NCBI RefSeq assembly: GCF_027744825.2
Contig: NC_071349.1
Coordinates: 2,356,001 to 2,420,000 of the forward strand
Reading direction: 5' to 3'
Source: Synchiropus splendidus
Taxonomy: Eukaryota; Chordata; Actinopteri; Syngnathiformes; Callionymidae
Length of the DNA: 64,000 nt
In this document: positions 13,921-26,180 of the stretch, piece by piece
Layout: every line of letters begins with the position of its first letter
How positions within the stretch are numbered: position 1 is the stretch's first letter
Notes under the pieces: generated by a model
The model's database searches: none
Seen by the model: the letters and a program-made list of their open reading frames with translations, nothing else
Told to the model about the DNA's origin: nothing
Program-made: the position numbers and the translations under genes

Positions 13921-16000
13921 TTATGTTTGGCGTTCCGGAACCCGCCTCATCTCTGGCTGAAAAAGCGTTTTCTGCTTTGTGCCATAACTTTGCTGGGAAT
14001 CTTTAGAACATGAAATTTTAACCTCCCACAATAGCATAAAGGGTCTTTCTTGCAGTTGCACATCAAATCTAAGCTGTCTGGAGTGTTTTTCCAAAGTTAT
14101 CAACGTTTTTACGTCTGGCGTTCCGGAACCCACCTTATCTCAGGCTGAAAACGCGTTTTCTGCATTTTGCCATAACTTTGCAGGAAGCTTCACAACATGA
14201 AATTTTCACCTCCCACTATAGATGAAAAGGTCTTTCTAGTAGTTGTACATCAAATCTAAGCTTTCTGAAAAGTTTTTTTCCAAATGTATCAACATTTTTA
14301 TGTTTGGCGTTCCGGAACCCACCTTATCTCAGGCTGAAAACGCGTTTTCTGCATTGTCCCATAACTTTGCAGGGAAACTTCAGAACATGAAATTTTCACT
14401 TCCCACTATAGCAGAAAGGGTATTTCTAGTAGTTGCACATCAAATCTAAGCTGTCTGAAATGTTTTTTCCAAAGTTATCAACATTTTTATGTTTGGCGTT
14501 CCGGAACCCACCTTATCTCTGGCTGAAAACGCATTTTCTGCTTTGTGCCATAACTTTGCTGGGAATCTTTAGAACATGAAATTTTAACCTCCCACAATAG
14601 CATAAAGGGTCTTTCTTGTAGTTGCACATCAAATCTAAGCTGTCTGAAGTGGTTTCCTAAAGTTATCAACAGTTTTATGTTTGGCGTTCCGGAACCCACC
14701 TTTTTTCAGGCTGAAAACGCCTTTTCTGCATTGTGCCATAACTTTGCAGGGAAGCTTCAGAACATGAAATTTTCACCTCCCACTATAGCAGAAAGGGTAT
14801 TTCTCGTAGTTGCACATGAAATATAAGCTGTCTGAAGTGTTTTTCGAAAGTTATCAACATTTTTATGTTTGGCGTTCCGGAACCCACCTTATCTCAGGCT
14901 GAAAACGCGTTTTCTGCATTGTGCCATAACTTTGCAGGAAGCTTCAGAACATGAAATTTTCACCTCCCACTATAGCAGAAAGGGTCTTTCTAGTAGTTGC
15001 ACTTCAAATCTAAGCTGTCTGAAATGTTTTTTCCAAAGTTATCAACATTTTTATGTTTGGCGTTCCGGAACCCACCTTATCTCAGGCTGAAAAGCCGGTT
15101 TCTGCATTGTGCCATAACTTTGCAGGGAAGCTTCAGAACATGAAATTTTCAACTCCCACTACAACAGATAGGGTCTTTGTAGTAGTTGCACATCAAATCT
15201 AAGCTGTCTGAAGTGTTTTTCGAAAATTATCAACATTTTTATGTTTGGCGTTCCGCAACCCACCTTGTCTCAGGCTGAAAAAGCGTTTTCTGCATTGTGC
15301 CATAACTTTGAAGGAAAGCTTCAGAACATGAAAGTTTCACCTCCCACTATAGCAGAAAGGGTCTTTCTAGTAGTTACACATCAAATATAAGCTGTCTGAA
15401 GTGTTATTCGAAAGTTATCAACTTTTTTATGTTTGGCGTTCCGGAACCCACCTTATCTCTGGCTGAAAACGCATTTTCTGCTTTGTGGCATAACTTTGCT
15501 GGGAATCTTTAGAACATGAAATTTTAACCTCCCACAATAGCATAAAGGGTCGTTAATGTAGTTGCACATCTAATCTAAGCTGTCTGAAGTGGTTTTCCAA
15601 AGTTATCAACATTTTTATGTTTGGCGTTCCGGAACCCACCTTATCTCTGGCTGAAAACGCATTTTCTGTTTTGTGCCATAAATTTGCAGGGAAGCTTCAG
15701 AACATGAAAGTTTCACCTCCCACTATAGCAGAAAGGGTCTTTCTAGTAGTTACACATCAAATATAAGCTGTCTGAAGTGTTATTCGAAAGTTATCAACTT
15801 TTTTATGTTTGGCGTTCCGGAACCCACCTTATCTCTGGCTGAAAACGCATTTTCTGCTTTGTGGCATAACTTTGCTGGGAATCTTTAGAACATGAAATTT
15901 TAACCTCCCACAATAGCATAAAGGGTCGTTAATGTAGTTGCACATCAAATCTAAGCTGTCTGAAGTGTTTTTCCAAAGTTATCAACATTTTTATGTTTGA
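13921..16000 (+). repeat. Recurring ctctggctg / gctgggaatcttt monomer subtype
   Basis: A subtype marked by ctctggctgaaaa, ttctgctttgtg, tttgctgggaatctttag and cccacaatagcataaagg appears near 13,960, 14,530, 15,470 and 15,850. The spacings are about 565, 940 and 376 bp (3, 5 and 2 units). The last two copies with their neighbours form a two-unit repeat: gtgttattcgaaagttatc is at 15,401 and 15,777, and gggtcgttaatgtag follows in both. Confidence 0.78.
14380..14950 (+). repeat. Block partly duplicated at about 16,260-16,650
   Basis: Shared markers are ttttcacttcccactatag followed by gggtatttctagtag, the ctgaaatgttttttcc unit, ttttttcaggctgaaaacgc, gtatttctcgtagttgcac with catgaaatataagc, and the one-base-short tttgcaggaagctt. 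The offset is 1,881 bp at the left and 1,694 bp at the right, so one unit was gained or lost inside the block. The downstream partner ends just where the large duplication begins. Confidence 0.75.
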
Positions 16001-16713
16001 AGTTCCGGAACCCACCTTGTCTCAGGCTGAAAACGCGTTTTCTGCAATGTGCCATAACTTTGAAGGAAAGCTTCAGAACATGAAAGTTTCACTTCCCACT
16101 ATAGCAGAAAGGGTCTTTCTAGTAGTTACACATCAAATCTAAGCTGTCTGAAATGTTTTTTCCAAAGTTATCAACATTTTTATGTTTGGCGTTCCGGAAC
16201 CCACCTTATCTCTGGCTGAAAACGCATTTTCTGCATTGTCCCATAACTTTGCAGGGAAACTTCAGAACATGAAATTTTCACTTCCCACTATAGCAGAAAG
16301 GGTATTTCTAGTAGTTGCACATCAAATCTAAGCTGTCTGAAATGTTTTTTCCAAAGTTATCAACATTTTTATGTTTGGCGTTCCGGAACACACCTTTTTT
16401 CAGGCTGAAAACGCCTTTTCTGCATTGTGCCATAACTTTGCAGGGAAGCTTCAGAACATGAAATTTTCACCTCCCACTATAGCAGAAAGGGTATTTCTCG
16501 TAGTTGCACATGAAATATAAGCTGTCTGAAGTGTTTTTCGAAAGTTATCAACATTTTTATGTTTGGCGTTCTGGAACCCACCTTATCTCAGGCTGAAAAC
16601 GCGTTTTCTGCAATGTGCCATAACTTTGCAGGAAGCTTCAGAACATGAAGTTTTAAACTCCCACTATAGCAGAAAAGGTCATTATAGTAGTTGCACATCG
16701 AATCTAAGCTGTC

Positions 16714-16902
16714 TTGAAGTGTTTTTCTGAAGTTATCAACATTTTTATGTTTGGCGTTCCGGAACCCACCTTATCTCAGCCTGAAAACGCGTTTTACATA
16801 TTTTGCCATAACTTTGCAGGGAAGATTCAGAACATGAAATTTTTACATCCCACTATAGCAGAAAGGGTCTTTCTAGTAGTTGCACATCAAATCTAAGCTG
16901 TC
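16714..16902 (+). repeat. Subtype C monomer (189 bp), first of about 20
   Basis: Subtype C is marked by an extra T (gctgtcttgaagtg), tttttctgaagttatc, ctcagcctgaaaacgcg or a close form, and ttacatattttgccataac. It recurs near 16.71, 17.84, 30.43, 31.00, 31.75, 32.69, 33.63, 36.54, 40.49, 41.05, 42.74, 43.69, 45.00, 46.72, 48.04, 49.17, 58.83, 59.40, 60.42 and 62.95 kb, and is absent from the first 16.5 kb. It serves as an anchor for higher-order blocks. Confidence 0.82.
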
Positions 16903-18589
16903 TGAAGTGTTTTTCCAAAGTTAACAACATTTTTATGTTTGGCGTTCTGGAACCCACCTAATCTCAGGCTGAAAACGCGTTTTCTGCATTGTGCCATAAC
17001 TTTTCAGGGAAGCTTCAGAACATGAAATGTTCGCCTCCCACTATAGCAGATAGGGTCTTTCTAGTAGTTGCACATCAAATCTAAGCTGTCTGAAGTGTTT
17101 TTCCAAAGTTATCAATATTTTTATGTTTGGCGTTCCGGAATCGACCTTATCTCAGGCTGAAAACGCGTTTCCTGCATTGTGGTATAACTTTGCAGGGAAG
17201 CTTCAGAACATGAAATTTTCACCTCCCACTGTAGCTAAAAGGGTCTTTCTCGTAGTTGCACATCAAATCTAAGCTGTCTGAAGTGTTTTTCCAAAGTTAT
17301 CAATATTTTTATGTTTGGCGTTCTGGAACCCAGCTAATTCCAGGCTGAAAACGCGTTTCCTGCATTGTTGCATAACTTTGCAGGGATGCATCAGAACATG
17401 AAATGTTCGCCTCCCACTGTAGCAGAAAGGGTCTTTCTAGTAGTTGCACATCAAATCTAAGCTGTCTGAAGTGTTTCTCCAAAGTTATCAACATTTTTAT
17501 GTTTGGCGTTCAGGAACCCACCTTATCTCAGGATGAAAACGCGTTTTCTGCATTGTGCCATAACTTTGCAGGGAGACTTCAGAACATGAAATTTTATCCT
17601 CCCACTATAGCAGAAAGGGTATTTCTAGTAGTTGCACATCAAATCTAAGCTGTCTGAAGTGTTTTTCGAAAGTTTTCAACATTTTTATGTTTGGTGTTCC
17701 TGAATCGACCTTATCTCAGGCCGAAAACGCGTTTTTTGCGTTGTGCCATAACTTTGCAGGGAAGCTTCAGAACATGAAAATTTCACCTCCCACTATAGCA
17801 GAAAGGGTCTTTCTAGTAGATGCACATCAAATCTAAGCTGTCTTGAAGTGTTTTTCTGAAGTTATCAACATTTTTATGTTTGGCGTTCCGGAACCCACCT
17901 TATCTCAGCCTGAAAACGCGTTTTACATATTTTGCCATAACTTTGCAGGGAAGCTTCAGAACATGAAATTTTTACATCCCACTATAGCAGAAAGGGTCTT
18001 TCTAGTAGTTGCACATCAAATCTAAGCTGTCTGAAGTGTTTTTCCAAAGTTATCAATATTTTTATGTTTGGCGTTCCGGAACTCACCTTATCTCAGGCTG
18101 AAAACGCGTTTTGTGCATTGTGCCATAACTTTGCAGAGAAGCTTCAGAACATGAAATTTTCAACTCCCACTATAACAGACAGGGTCTTTCGAGTAGTTGC
18201 ACATCAAATCTAAGCTGTCTGAAGTGTTTTTCCAAAGATATCAACATTTTTATGATTGGCGTTCCGGAACCCACCTTTTCTCAGGCTGAAAACGCGTTTT
18301 CTGCATTGTGCCATAATTTTGCAGGGAAGCTTCAGAACATGACATTTTCACCTCCCACTATAGCAGAAACGGTCTTTCCAGTAGTTGCACATCAAATCTA
18401 AGCTGTCTGATGTGTTTTTCCAAAGTTATCAACATTTTTATGTTTGGCGTTCCGGAATCGACCTTATCTCAGGCTGAAAACGCGTTTTACGCCTTTTGCA
18501 TAAATTTGCAGGGAAGCTTCAGAACATGGAATTTTCACTACCAACTATAGCAGAAAGGGTCTTACTAGTATTTGCACATCAACTCTAAG

Positions 18590-20678
18590 CTGTCTGAAGT
18601 GTTTTTCCAAAGTTATCAACATCTTTATGTTTGGCGTTCCGGAACCCACCTTTTGTCAGGCTGAAAATGCGTTTTCTGCATTGTGCCACAACTTTGCAGG
18701 GAAGCTTAAGAACATGAATTTTTAACCTCCCACAATAGTAGAAAGGGTCTTTCTAGTAGTTGCACATCAAATCTAAGCTGTCTGAAGTGTTTTTCCAAAG
18801 TTATCAACATTTTTATGTTTGGCGTTCCGGAACCCACCTTTTGTCAGGCTGAAAACGCGTTTTCTGCATTGTTCCATAACTTTGCAGCGAAGCTTCAGAA
18901 CATGAAATTTTAACCTCCCACTATAGCAGAAAGGGTCTTTCTCGTAGTTACACATCAAATCTAAGCTGTCTGAAGTGTTTTTCGAAAGTTTTCAAGATTT
19001 GTATGTTTGGTGTTCCTGAATCGACCTTATCTCAGGCTGAAAACGCGTTTTCTGCATTGTGCCATAACTTTGCAGGGAAACTTCAGATCATGAAATGTTC
19101 ATTTCCCACTATAGCAGAAAGGGTCTTTCTCGTAAAAAGCACATCAAATCGAAGCTGTCTGAAGTGTTTGTCCAAAGTTATCAACATTTTTATGTTTGGC
19201 GTTCCGGAATCAACCTTATCTCAGGCTGAAAACGCGTTTTACGCATTGTGCCATAACTTTGCAGGAAAGCTTCAGAACATGAAATTTTCACCTCCCATTA
19301 TAGCAGAAAGGGTCTTTCTAGTAGTTGCACATCAAATCTAAGCTGTCTGAAGTGTTTTTCCGAAGTTATCAACATTTTTATATTTGGCATTCCGGAATCG
19401 ACCTTATGTGAGGCTGAAAACGCGTTTTCTTCATTGTGCCATAACTTTGCAGGGAATTTTCAGAACATGAAATTTTCAACTCCCACTATAGCAGAAAGGG
19501 TCTTTCTAGTAGTTGCATATCAAATCTAAGCTGTCTGAAGTGTTTTTCGAAAGTTTTCAAGATTTGTATGTTTGATGTTCCGGAATCTACCTTTTCTCAG
19601 GCTAAAAACGCGTTTTCTGCATTGTGCCATAACTTTGCAGGGAAGCTTCAGAACATGAAATTTTCTCCTCCGACTATAAGCATAAAGGGTCTCTCTAGTA
19701 GTTGCACATCAAATCTAACCTGTCTGAAGTGTTTTTCCAAAGTTATCAACATTTTTATGTTTGGCGTTCCGGAACCCACCTTTTGTCAGGCTGAAAATGC
19801 GTTTTCTGCATTGTGCCACAACTTTGCAGGGAAGCTTAAGAACATGAATTTTTAACCTCCCACAATAGTAGAAAGGGTCTTTCTAGTAGTTGCACATCAA
19901 ATCCAAGCTGTCTGAAGTGTTTTTCCAAAGTTATCAACATTTTTATGTTTGGCGTTCCGGAACCCACCTTTTGTCAGGCTGAAAACGCGTTTTCTGCATT
20001 GTTCCATAACTTTGCAGCGAAGCTTCAGAACATGAAATTTTAACCTCCCACTATAGCAGAAAGGGTCTTTCTCGTAGTTACACATCAAATCTAAGCTGTC
20101 TGAAGTGTTTTTCGAAAGTTTTCAAGATTTGTATGTTTGGTGTTCCTGAATCGACCTTATCTCAGGCTGAAAACGCGTTTTCTGCATTGTGCCATAACTT
20201 TGCAGGGAAACTTCAGATCATGAAATGTTCATTTCCCACTATAGCAGAAAGGGTCTTTCTCGTAAAAAGCACATCAAATCGAAGCTGTCTGAAGTGTTTG
20301 TCCAAAGTTATCAACATTTTTATGTTTGGCGTTCCGGAATCAACCTTATCTCAGGCTGAAAACGCGTTTTACGCATTGTGCCATAACTTTGCAGGAAAGC
20401 TTCAGAACATGAAATTTTCACCTCCCATTATAGCAGAAAGGGTCTTTCTAGTAGTTGCACATCAAATCTAAGCTGTCTGAAGTGTTTTTCCGAAGTTATC
20501 AACATTTTTATATTTGGCATTCCGGAATCGACCTTATGTGAGGCTGAAAACGCGTTTTCTTCATTGTGCCATAACTTTGCAGGGAATTTTCAGAACATGA
20601 AATTTTCAACTCCCACTATAGCAGAAAGGGTCTTTCTAGTAGTTGCATATCAAATCTAAGCTGTCTGAAGTGTTTTTC
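18590..20678 (+). repeat. Six-unit (1,130 bp) tandem duplication
   Basis: About 18,597-19,548 returns at about 19,727-20,678. The shared run includes accttttgtcagg twice, aagcttaagaacatgaat, gcagcgaagcttc, ttttcaagatttgtatg, the odd ctcgtaaaaagcacatc and ttatgtgaggctg. The only clear differences I saw are isolated ones such as catctttatg against catttttatg. One further unit lies between the copies. The right copy of the large duplication holds only a shortened version of this stretch (50.3-50.7 kb). Confidence 0.88.
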
Positions 20679-23164
20679 CAAAGTTCTCAACATTTTTATG
20701 TTTGACGTTCTGGAACCCACCTTATCTCAGGCTGAAAACGCGTTTTCTGCATTGTGCCATAACTTTGCAGGAAAGCTGCAAAATATGAAATTTTCACCTC
20801 CCACTATAGCAGAAAGGGTCTTTCTAGTAGTTGCATATCAAATCTAAGCTGTCTGAAGTGTTTTTCCAAAGTCATCAACATTTTTATGTTTGGCGTTCCG
20901 GAATCAACCTTATCTCAGGCTGAAAACGCGTTTTCTGCATTGTGCCATACCTTTGCAGTGAAGCTTCAGAACATGACATTTTCACCTCCCACTATAGCAT
21001 AAAGGGTCTTTCTAGTTGTTGCACATCAAATCTAAGCTGTTTGAAGTGTTTTTCCAAAGTAATCAACATTTTTATATTTGGCGTTCCGGAATCAACCTCA
21101 TATCAGGCTGAAAACGCATTTTACGCATTGTGCCATGACTTTGCAGGAAACCTTCAGAACATTAAATTTTCACCTCCCACTATAGCAGAAAGGGTCTTTC
21201 TAGTACTTGTACATCAAATCTAAGCTGTCTGAAGTGTTTTTCCGAAGTTATCAACATTTTTATGTTTGGCGTTCCGGAATTGACCATATGTGAGGCTGAA
21301 AACGCGTTTTCTGCATTGTGACGTACCTTTGCAGGTAAGCTTCAGAACATGAAATTTTAACCTCCCACGATAGCAGAAAGGGTCTTTCTAGTAGTTGCAC
21401 ATCAAATCGAAGCTGTTTGAATTGTTTTTCCAAAGTTATCAACACTTTTATGTTTGGTTTTCCGGAATCAACCTTATCTTAGGCTGAAAACGCGTTTTAC
21501 GCATTGTGCCATAACTTTGCAGGAAAGCTTCAGAACATGAAATTTTCAACTCCCACTATAGCAGAAAGGGTCTTTCTAGTAGTTGCACATCAAATCTAAG
21601 CTGTCTAAAGAGTTTTTCCAAAGTTATCAATATTTTTATGTTTGGCGTTCCGGAATCGACCTTATCTCAGGCTGAAAACGCGTTTCCTGCATTGTGGCAT
21701 AACTTTGCAGGGAAGCTACAGAACATCGAATTTTCAATTCCCATTATAGCAGAAAGGGTTTTTCTCATTCTTGCACATAAAATCTAAGCTGTCTGAAGTG
21801 TTTTTCCAGAATTATGAACATTTTTATCTTTGGCGTTCCGGAATCGACCTTATCTCAGGTTGAAAACGCGTTTTACGCATGGTGCCATAACTTTGCAGGG
21901 AAGCTTCAGAACATCGAATTTTCACCTCCCACTATAGCAGAAACGGTCTTTCTAGTAGTTGCACATCAAATATAAGCTGTCTGAAGTGTTTTTCCAAAGT
22001 TATCAACATTTTTATGTTTGGCATTCCGGAATCGACCTTATGTGATGCTGAAAACTCGTTTTCTGCATTGTGCCATAACTTTGCAGGAAAGCTTCAGAAC
22101 ATGAAATTTCTACATCCCACTATAGCAGAAAGGGTCTTTCTCGTAGTTGCACATCAAATCTAAGCTGTTTGAAGTGTTTTTCCAAAGTAATCAACATTTT
22201 TATGTTTGACGTTCCGGAATCAACCTAATCTCAGGCTGAAAACGCATTTTACGCATTGTGCCATAACTTTGCAGGAAAGCTTCAGAACATTAAATTTTCA
22301 CCTCCCACTATAGCAGAAAGGGTCTTTCTAGAACTTGTACAACTAATCTAAGCTGTCTGAAGTGTTTTTCCGAAGTTATCAACATTTTTATGTTTGGCGT
22401 TCCGGAATTGACCTTATGTGAGGCTGAAAACGCGTTTTCTGCATTGTGACATAACTTTGCAGGTAAGCTTCAGAACATGAAATTTTCATCTCCCACTATA
22501 GCAGAAAGGGTCTTTCTAGTAGTTGCACATCAAATGTAGGCTGTCTGAAGTGTTTTTCCAAAGTTATCAACATTTTTATGTTAGGCGTTTCGGAACCCAC
22601 CTTATCTCAGGCTGTAAACGCTTTTTTTGCATTGTGCCATAAATTTGGAGGGAAGATTCAGAACACGAAATTTTAACCTCCCACTATAGCAGAAAGGGTC
22701 TTTCTAGTAGTTGCACATCAAATCTAACCTGTCTGAAGTGTTTTTCCAAATTTTTCAAGATTCTTATGTTTGGCGTTCCGGAATCAACCTTATCTCAGGC
22801 TGAAAACGCGTTTTCTGCATTATGCCATCACTTTGCAGGAAAGCTGCAGAATAAGAAATTTTCACCTCCCACTATAGCAGAAAGGGTCTTTCTAGTAGTT
22901 GCAAATCAAATCTAAGCTGTCTGAAGTGTTTTTCCAAAGTTATCAATATTTTTATGCTTGGCGTTCTGAAACCCACCTTATCTCAGGCTGAAAACGTGTT
23001 TCCTGCATTGTGCCATAACATTGCAGGGAAGCTTCAGAACATGAAATTTTCACCTCCCACTATAGCAGAAAGGGTCTTTCTAGTAGTTGCACATCAAATC
23101 TAAGCTGCCTGAAGTGTTTTTCGTAAGTTATCAACATTTTTTTGTTTGGCGTTCCGGAACCCAC

Positions 23165-23873
23165 CTTATCTCAGGCAGAAAATGACTTTTCTGCCTTGTG
23201 CCATAACTTTGCAGGGAAGCTTCAGAACATGACATTTTCACATCCCACTATAGCAGAAAGGGTCTTTCTAGTAGTTGCACATCAAATCTAAGCTGTTTGA
23301 TGTGTTTTTCCAAAGTTATCAACATTTTTATGTTTGGCGTTCCGGAATCGACCTTATCTCAGGCTGAAAACACGTTTTCTGCATTGTGCCATAACTATGC
23401 AGGGAAGCTTCAGAACATGAAATTTTCACCTCCCACTGTAGCAGAAAGGGTCTTTCTAGTAGTTGCACATCAAATCTAAGCTGTGTGAAGTGTTTTTCCA
23501 AAGTTATCATATTTCTATGTTTGGCGTTCCAGAATTGACCTTGTCTCATGCTGAAAACGTATTTTCTGCATTGTGCCATAACTTTGCAGGGAAGTTTCAG
23601 AACATGAAATTTACACCTCCCACTATAGCAGAAATGGTCTTTCTAGTAGTTGCACATCAAATCTAAGCTGTCTGAAGTGTTTTTCCAGAATTATGAACAT
23701 GTTTATGTTTGGCGTTCCAGAATCGACCTTATCTCAGGCTGAAAACGCGTTTTACGCATTGTGCCATAACTTTGGTGGGAAGCTTCATATCATCGAATAT
23801 TCACCACCCACTATATCAGAAAGGGTCTTTCTAGTAGTTGCACATCAAATCTAAGCTGTCTAAAGAGTTTTTC
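23165..23873 (+). repeat. 709-bp block repeated at 24,856-25,564
   Basis: The offset is 1,691 bp (nine units less 1 bp). Shared markers are ggcagaaaatgacttttctg, tgaaaacacgttttctg, ccataactatgcaggg, cactgtagcagaaagg, the shortened ttatcatatttctatg, aacatgtttatg and cttcatatcatcgaatattc. The right copy of the large duplication has this block only once (about 52,986-53,694). The second left copy was therefore probably gained after the large duplication, or lost on the right. Confidence 0.87.
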
Positions 23874-23879
23874 AAAAGT

Positions 23880-24496
23880 TATCAATATTTTTATGTTTGG
23901 CGTTCCGGAATCGACCTTATCTCAGGCTGAAAACGCGTTTCCTGCATTGTGGCATAACTTTGCAGGGAAGCTTCAAAACATCGAATTTTCACCTCCCACA
24001 ATGGCAGAAACGGTCTTTCTAGTAGGTGCACATCAAATCTAAGCTGTCTGAAGTGTTTTTCCAAAGTTATCAACATTTTTATGTTTGGCATTCCGGAATC
24101 GACCTTATGTGATGCTGAAAACTCGTTTTCTGCATTGTGCCATAACTTTGCAGGGAAGCTTCAGAACATGAAATTTACACCTCCCACTATAGCAGAAATG
24201 GTCTTTCTAGTAGTTGCACATCAAATCTAAGCTGTCTGAAGTGTTTTTCCAGAATTATGAACATGTTTATGTTTGGCGTTCCGGAATCGACCTTATCTCA
24301 GGCTGAAAACGCGTTTCCTGCATTGTGGCATAACTTTGCAGGGAAGCTTCAAAACATCGAATTTTCACCTCCCACAATGGCAGAAACGGTCTTTCTAGTA
24401 GGTGCACATCAAATCTAAGCTGTCTGAAGTGTTTTTCCAAAGTTATCAACATTTTTATGTTTGGCATTCCGGAATCGACCTTATGTGATGCTGAAA
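23880..24496 (+). repeat. Two-unit tandem duplication (376 bp offset)
   Basis: 23,891-24,120 and 24,267-24,496 share cttcaaaacatcgaattttc, cacaatggcagaaacgg, agtaggtgcacatc and ttatgtgatgctgaaaactc, with no difference noticed. The right copy (53,712-53,940) has a single version. Confidence 0.85.
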
Positions 24497-24519
24497 ACTC
24501 GTTTTCTGCATTGTGCCAT

Positions 24520-26180
24520 AACTTTGCAGGGAAGCTTCAGAACATGAAATTTCCACGACCCACGATAGCAGAAAGGGTCTTTCTAGTAGTTGCACATCAA
24601 ATCGAAGCTGTTTGAATTGTTTTTCCAAAGTTATCAACATTTTTATGTTTGGCGTTCTGGAACCCACCTTATCTCAGGCTGGCAACGCGTTTTCTGCATT
24701 GTGCCATAACTTTGCAGGGAAGCTTCAGAACATGAAATTTCTACATCCCACTATAGCAGAAAGGGTCTTTCTAGTAGTTGCACATCAAATCGAAGCTGTT
24801 TGAATTGTTTTTCCAAAGTTATCAACACTTTTATGTTTGGTGTTCCGGAATCAACCTTATCTCAGGCAGAAAATGACTTTTCTGCCTTGTGCCATAACTT
24901 TGCAGGGAAGCTTCAGAACATGACATTTTCACATCCCACTATAGCAGAAAGGGTCTTTCTAGTAGTTGCACATCAAATCTAAGCTGTTTGACGTGTTTTT
25001 CCAAAGTTATCAACATTTTTATGTTTGGCGTTCCGGAATCGACCTTATCTCAGGCTGAAAACACGTTTTCTGCATTGTGCCATAACTATGCAGGGAAGCT
25101 TCAGAACATGAAATTTTCACCTCCCACTGTAGCAGAAAGGGTCTTTCTAGTAGTTGCACATCAAATCTAAGCTGTGTGAAGTGTTTTTCCAAAGTTATCA
25201 TATTTCTATGTTTGGCGTTCCAGAATTGACCTTGTCTCATGCTGAAAACGTATTTTCTGCATTGTGCCATAACTTTGCAGGGAAGTTTCAGAACATGAAA
25301 TTTTCACCTCCCACTATAGCAGAAATGGTCTTTCTAGTAGTTGCACATCAAATCTAAGCTGTCTGAAGTGTTTTTCCAGAATTATGAACATGTTTATGTT
25401 TGGCGTTCCGGAATCGACCTTATCTCAGGCTGAAAACGCGTTTTACGCATTGTGCCATAACTTTGGTGGGAAGCTTCATATCATCGAATATTCACCACCC
25501 ACTATATCAGAAAGGGTCTTTCTAGTAGTTGCACATCAAATCTAAGCTGTCTAAAGAGTTTTTCCAAAGTTATCAACATTTTTATGTTTGGCATTCCGGA
25601 ATCGACCTTATGTGATGCTGAAAACTCGTTTTCTGCATTGTGCCATAACTTTGCAGGGAAGCATCACAACATGAAATTTTCACCTCCCACTACAGCAGAA
25701 ATGGTCTTTCTAGTACTTGCACATCAAATCTAAGCTGTCTGAAGTGTTTTTCGGAAGTTATTAACATTTTTATGTTTGGCGTTCCGGAATTGACCTTATG
25801 TGAGGCTGAAAACGCGTTTTCTGCATTGTGACATAACTTTGCAGGGAAGCTTCAGAACATGAAATTTCCACGACCCACGATAGCAGAAAGGGTCTTTCTA
25901 GTAGTTGCACATCAAATCGAAGCTGTTTGAATTGTTTTTCCAAAGTTATCAACATTTTTATGTTTGGCGTTCTGGAACCCACCTTATCTCAGGCTGGCAA
26001 CGCGTTTTCTGCATTGTGCCATAACTTTGCAGGGAAGCTTCAGAACATGAAATTTCTACATCCCACTATAGCAGAAAGGGTCTTTCTAGTAGTTGCACAT
26101 CAAATCGAAGCTGTTTGAATTGTTTTTCCAAAGTTATCAACACTTTTATGTTTGGTGTTCCGGAATCAACCCTATCTCAG
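24520..26180 (+). repeat. Block at 24,520-24,865 repeated at 25,835-26,180
   Basis: The offset is 1,315 bp (seven units less 1 bp). Shared markers are atttccacgacccacgatag, aatcgaagctgtttgaattg twice in succession, aggctggcaacgcg and atttctacatcccac. The right copy has one version, at about 54,155-54,500. Together with the two neighbouring entries this shows nested expansions in 23.2-26.2 kb on the left only. Confidence 0.85.

Larger units (their letters stand above)
1..16550 (+). repeat. Left section: mixed monomer variants, no long-range partner in window
   Basis: About 88 units. The two main variants are mixed without a clear fixed order: aaccca with tctgc, and aatcga with tacgc. Duplications are short and local; those I could trace are listed separately. 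I saw no block here that pairs over several kilobases with the rest of the window, although single variants such as the gggatgccacagaacatg type (10,988) recur on the right (54,925). This section looks older or less recently homogenised than 16.5-64 kb, judged by eye only. Confidence 0.75.
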
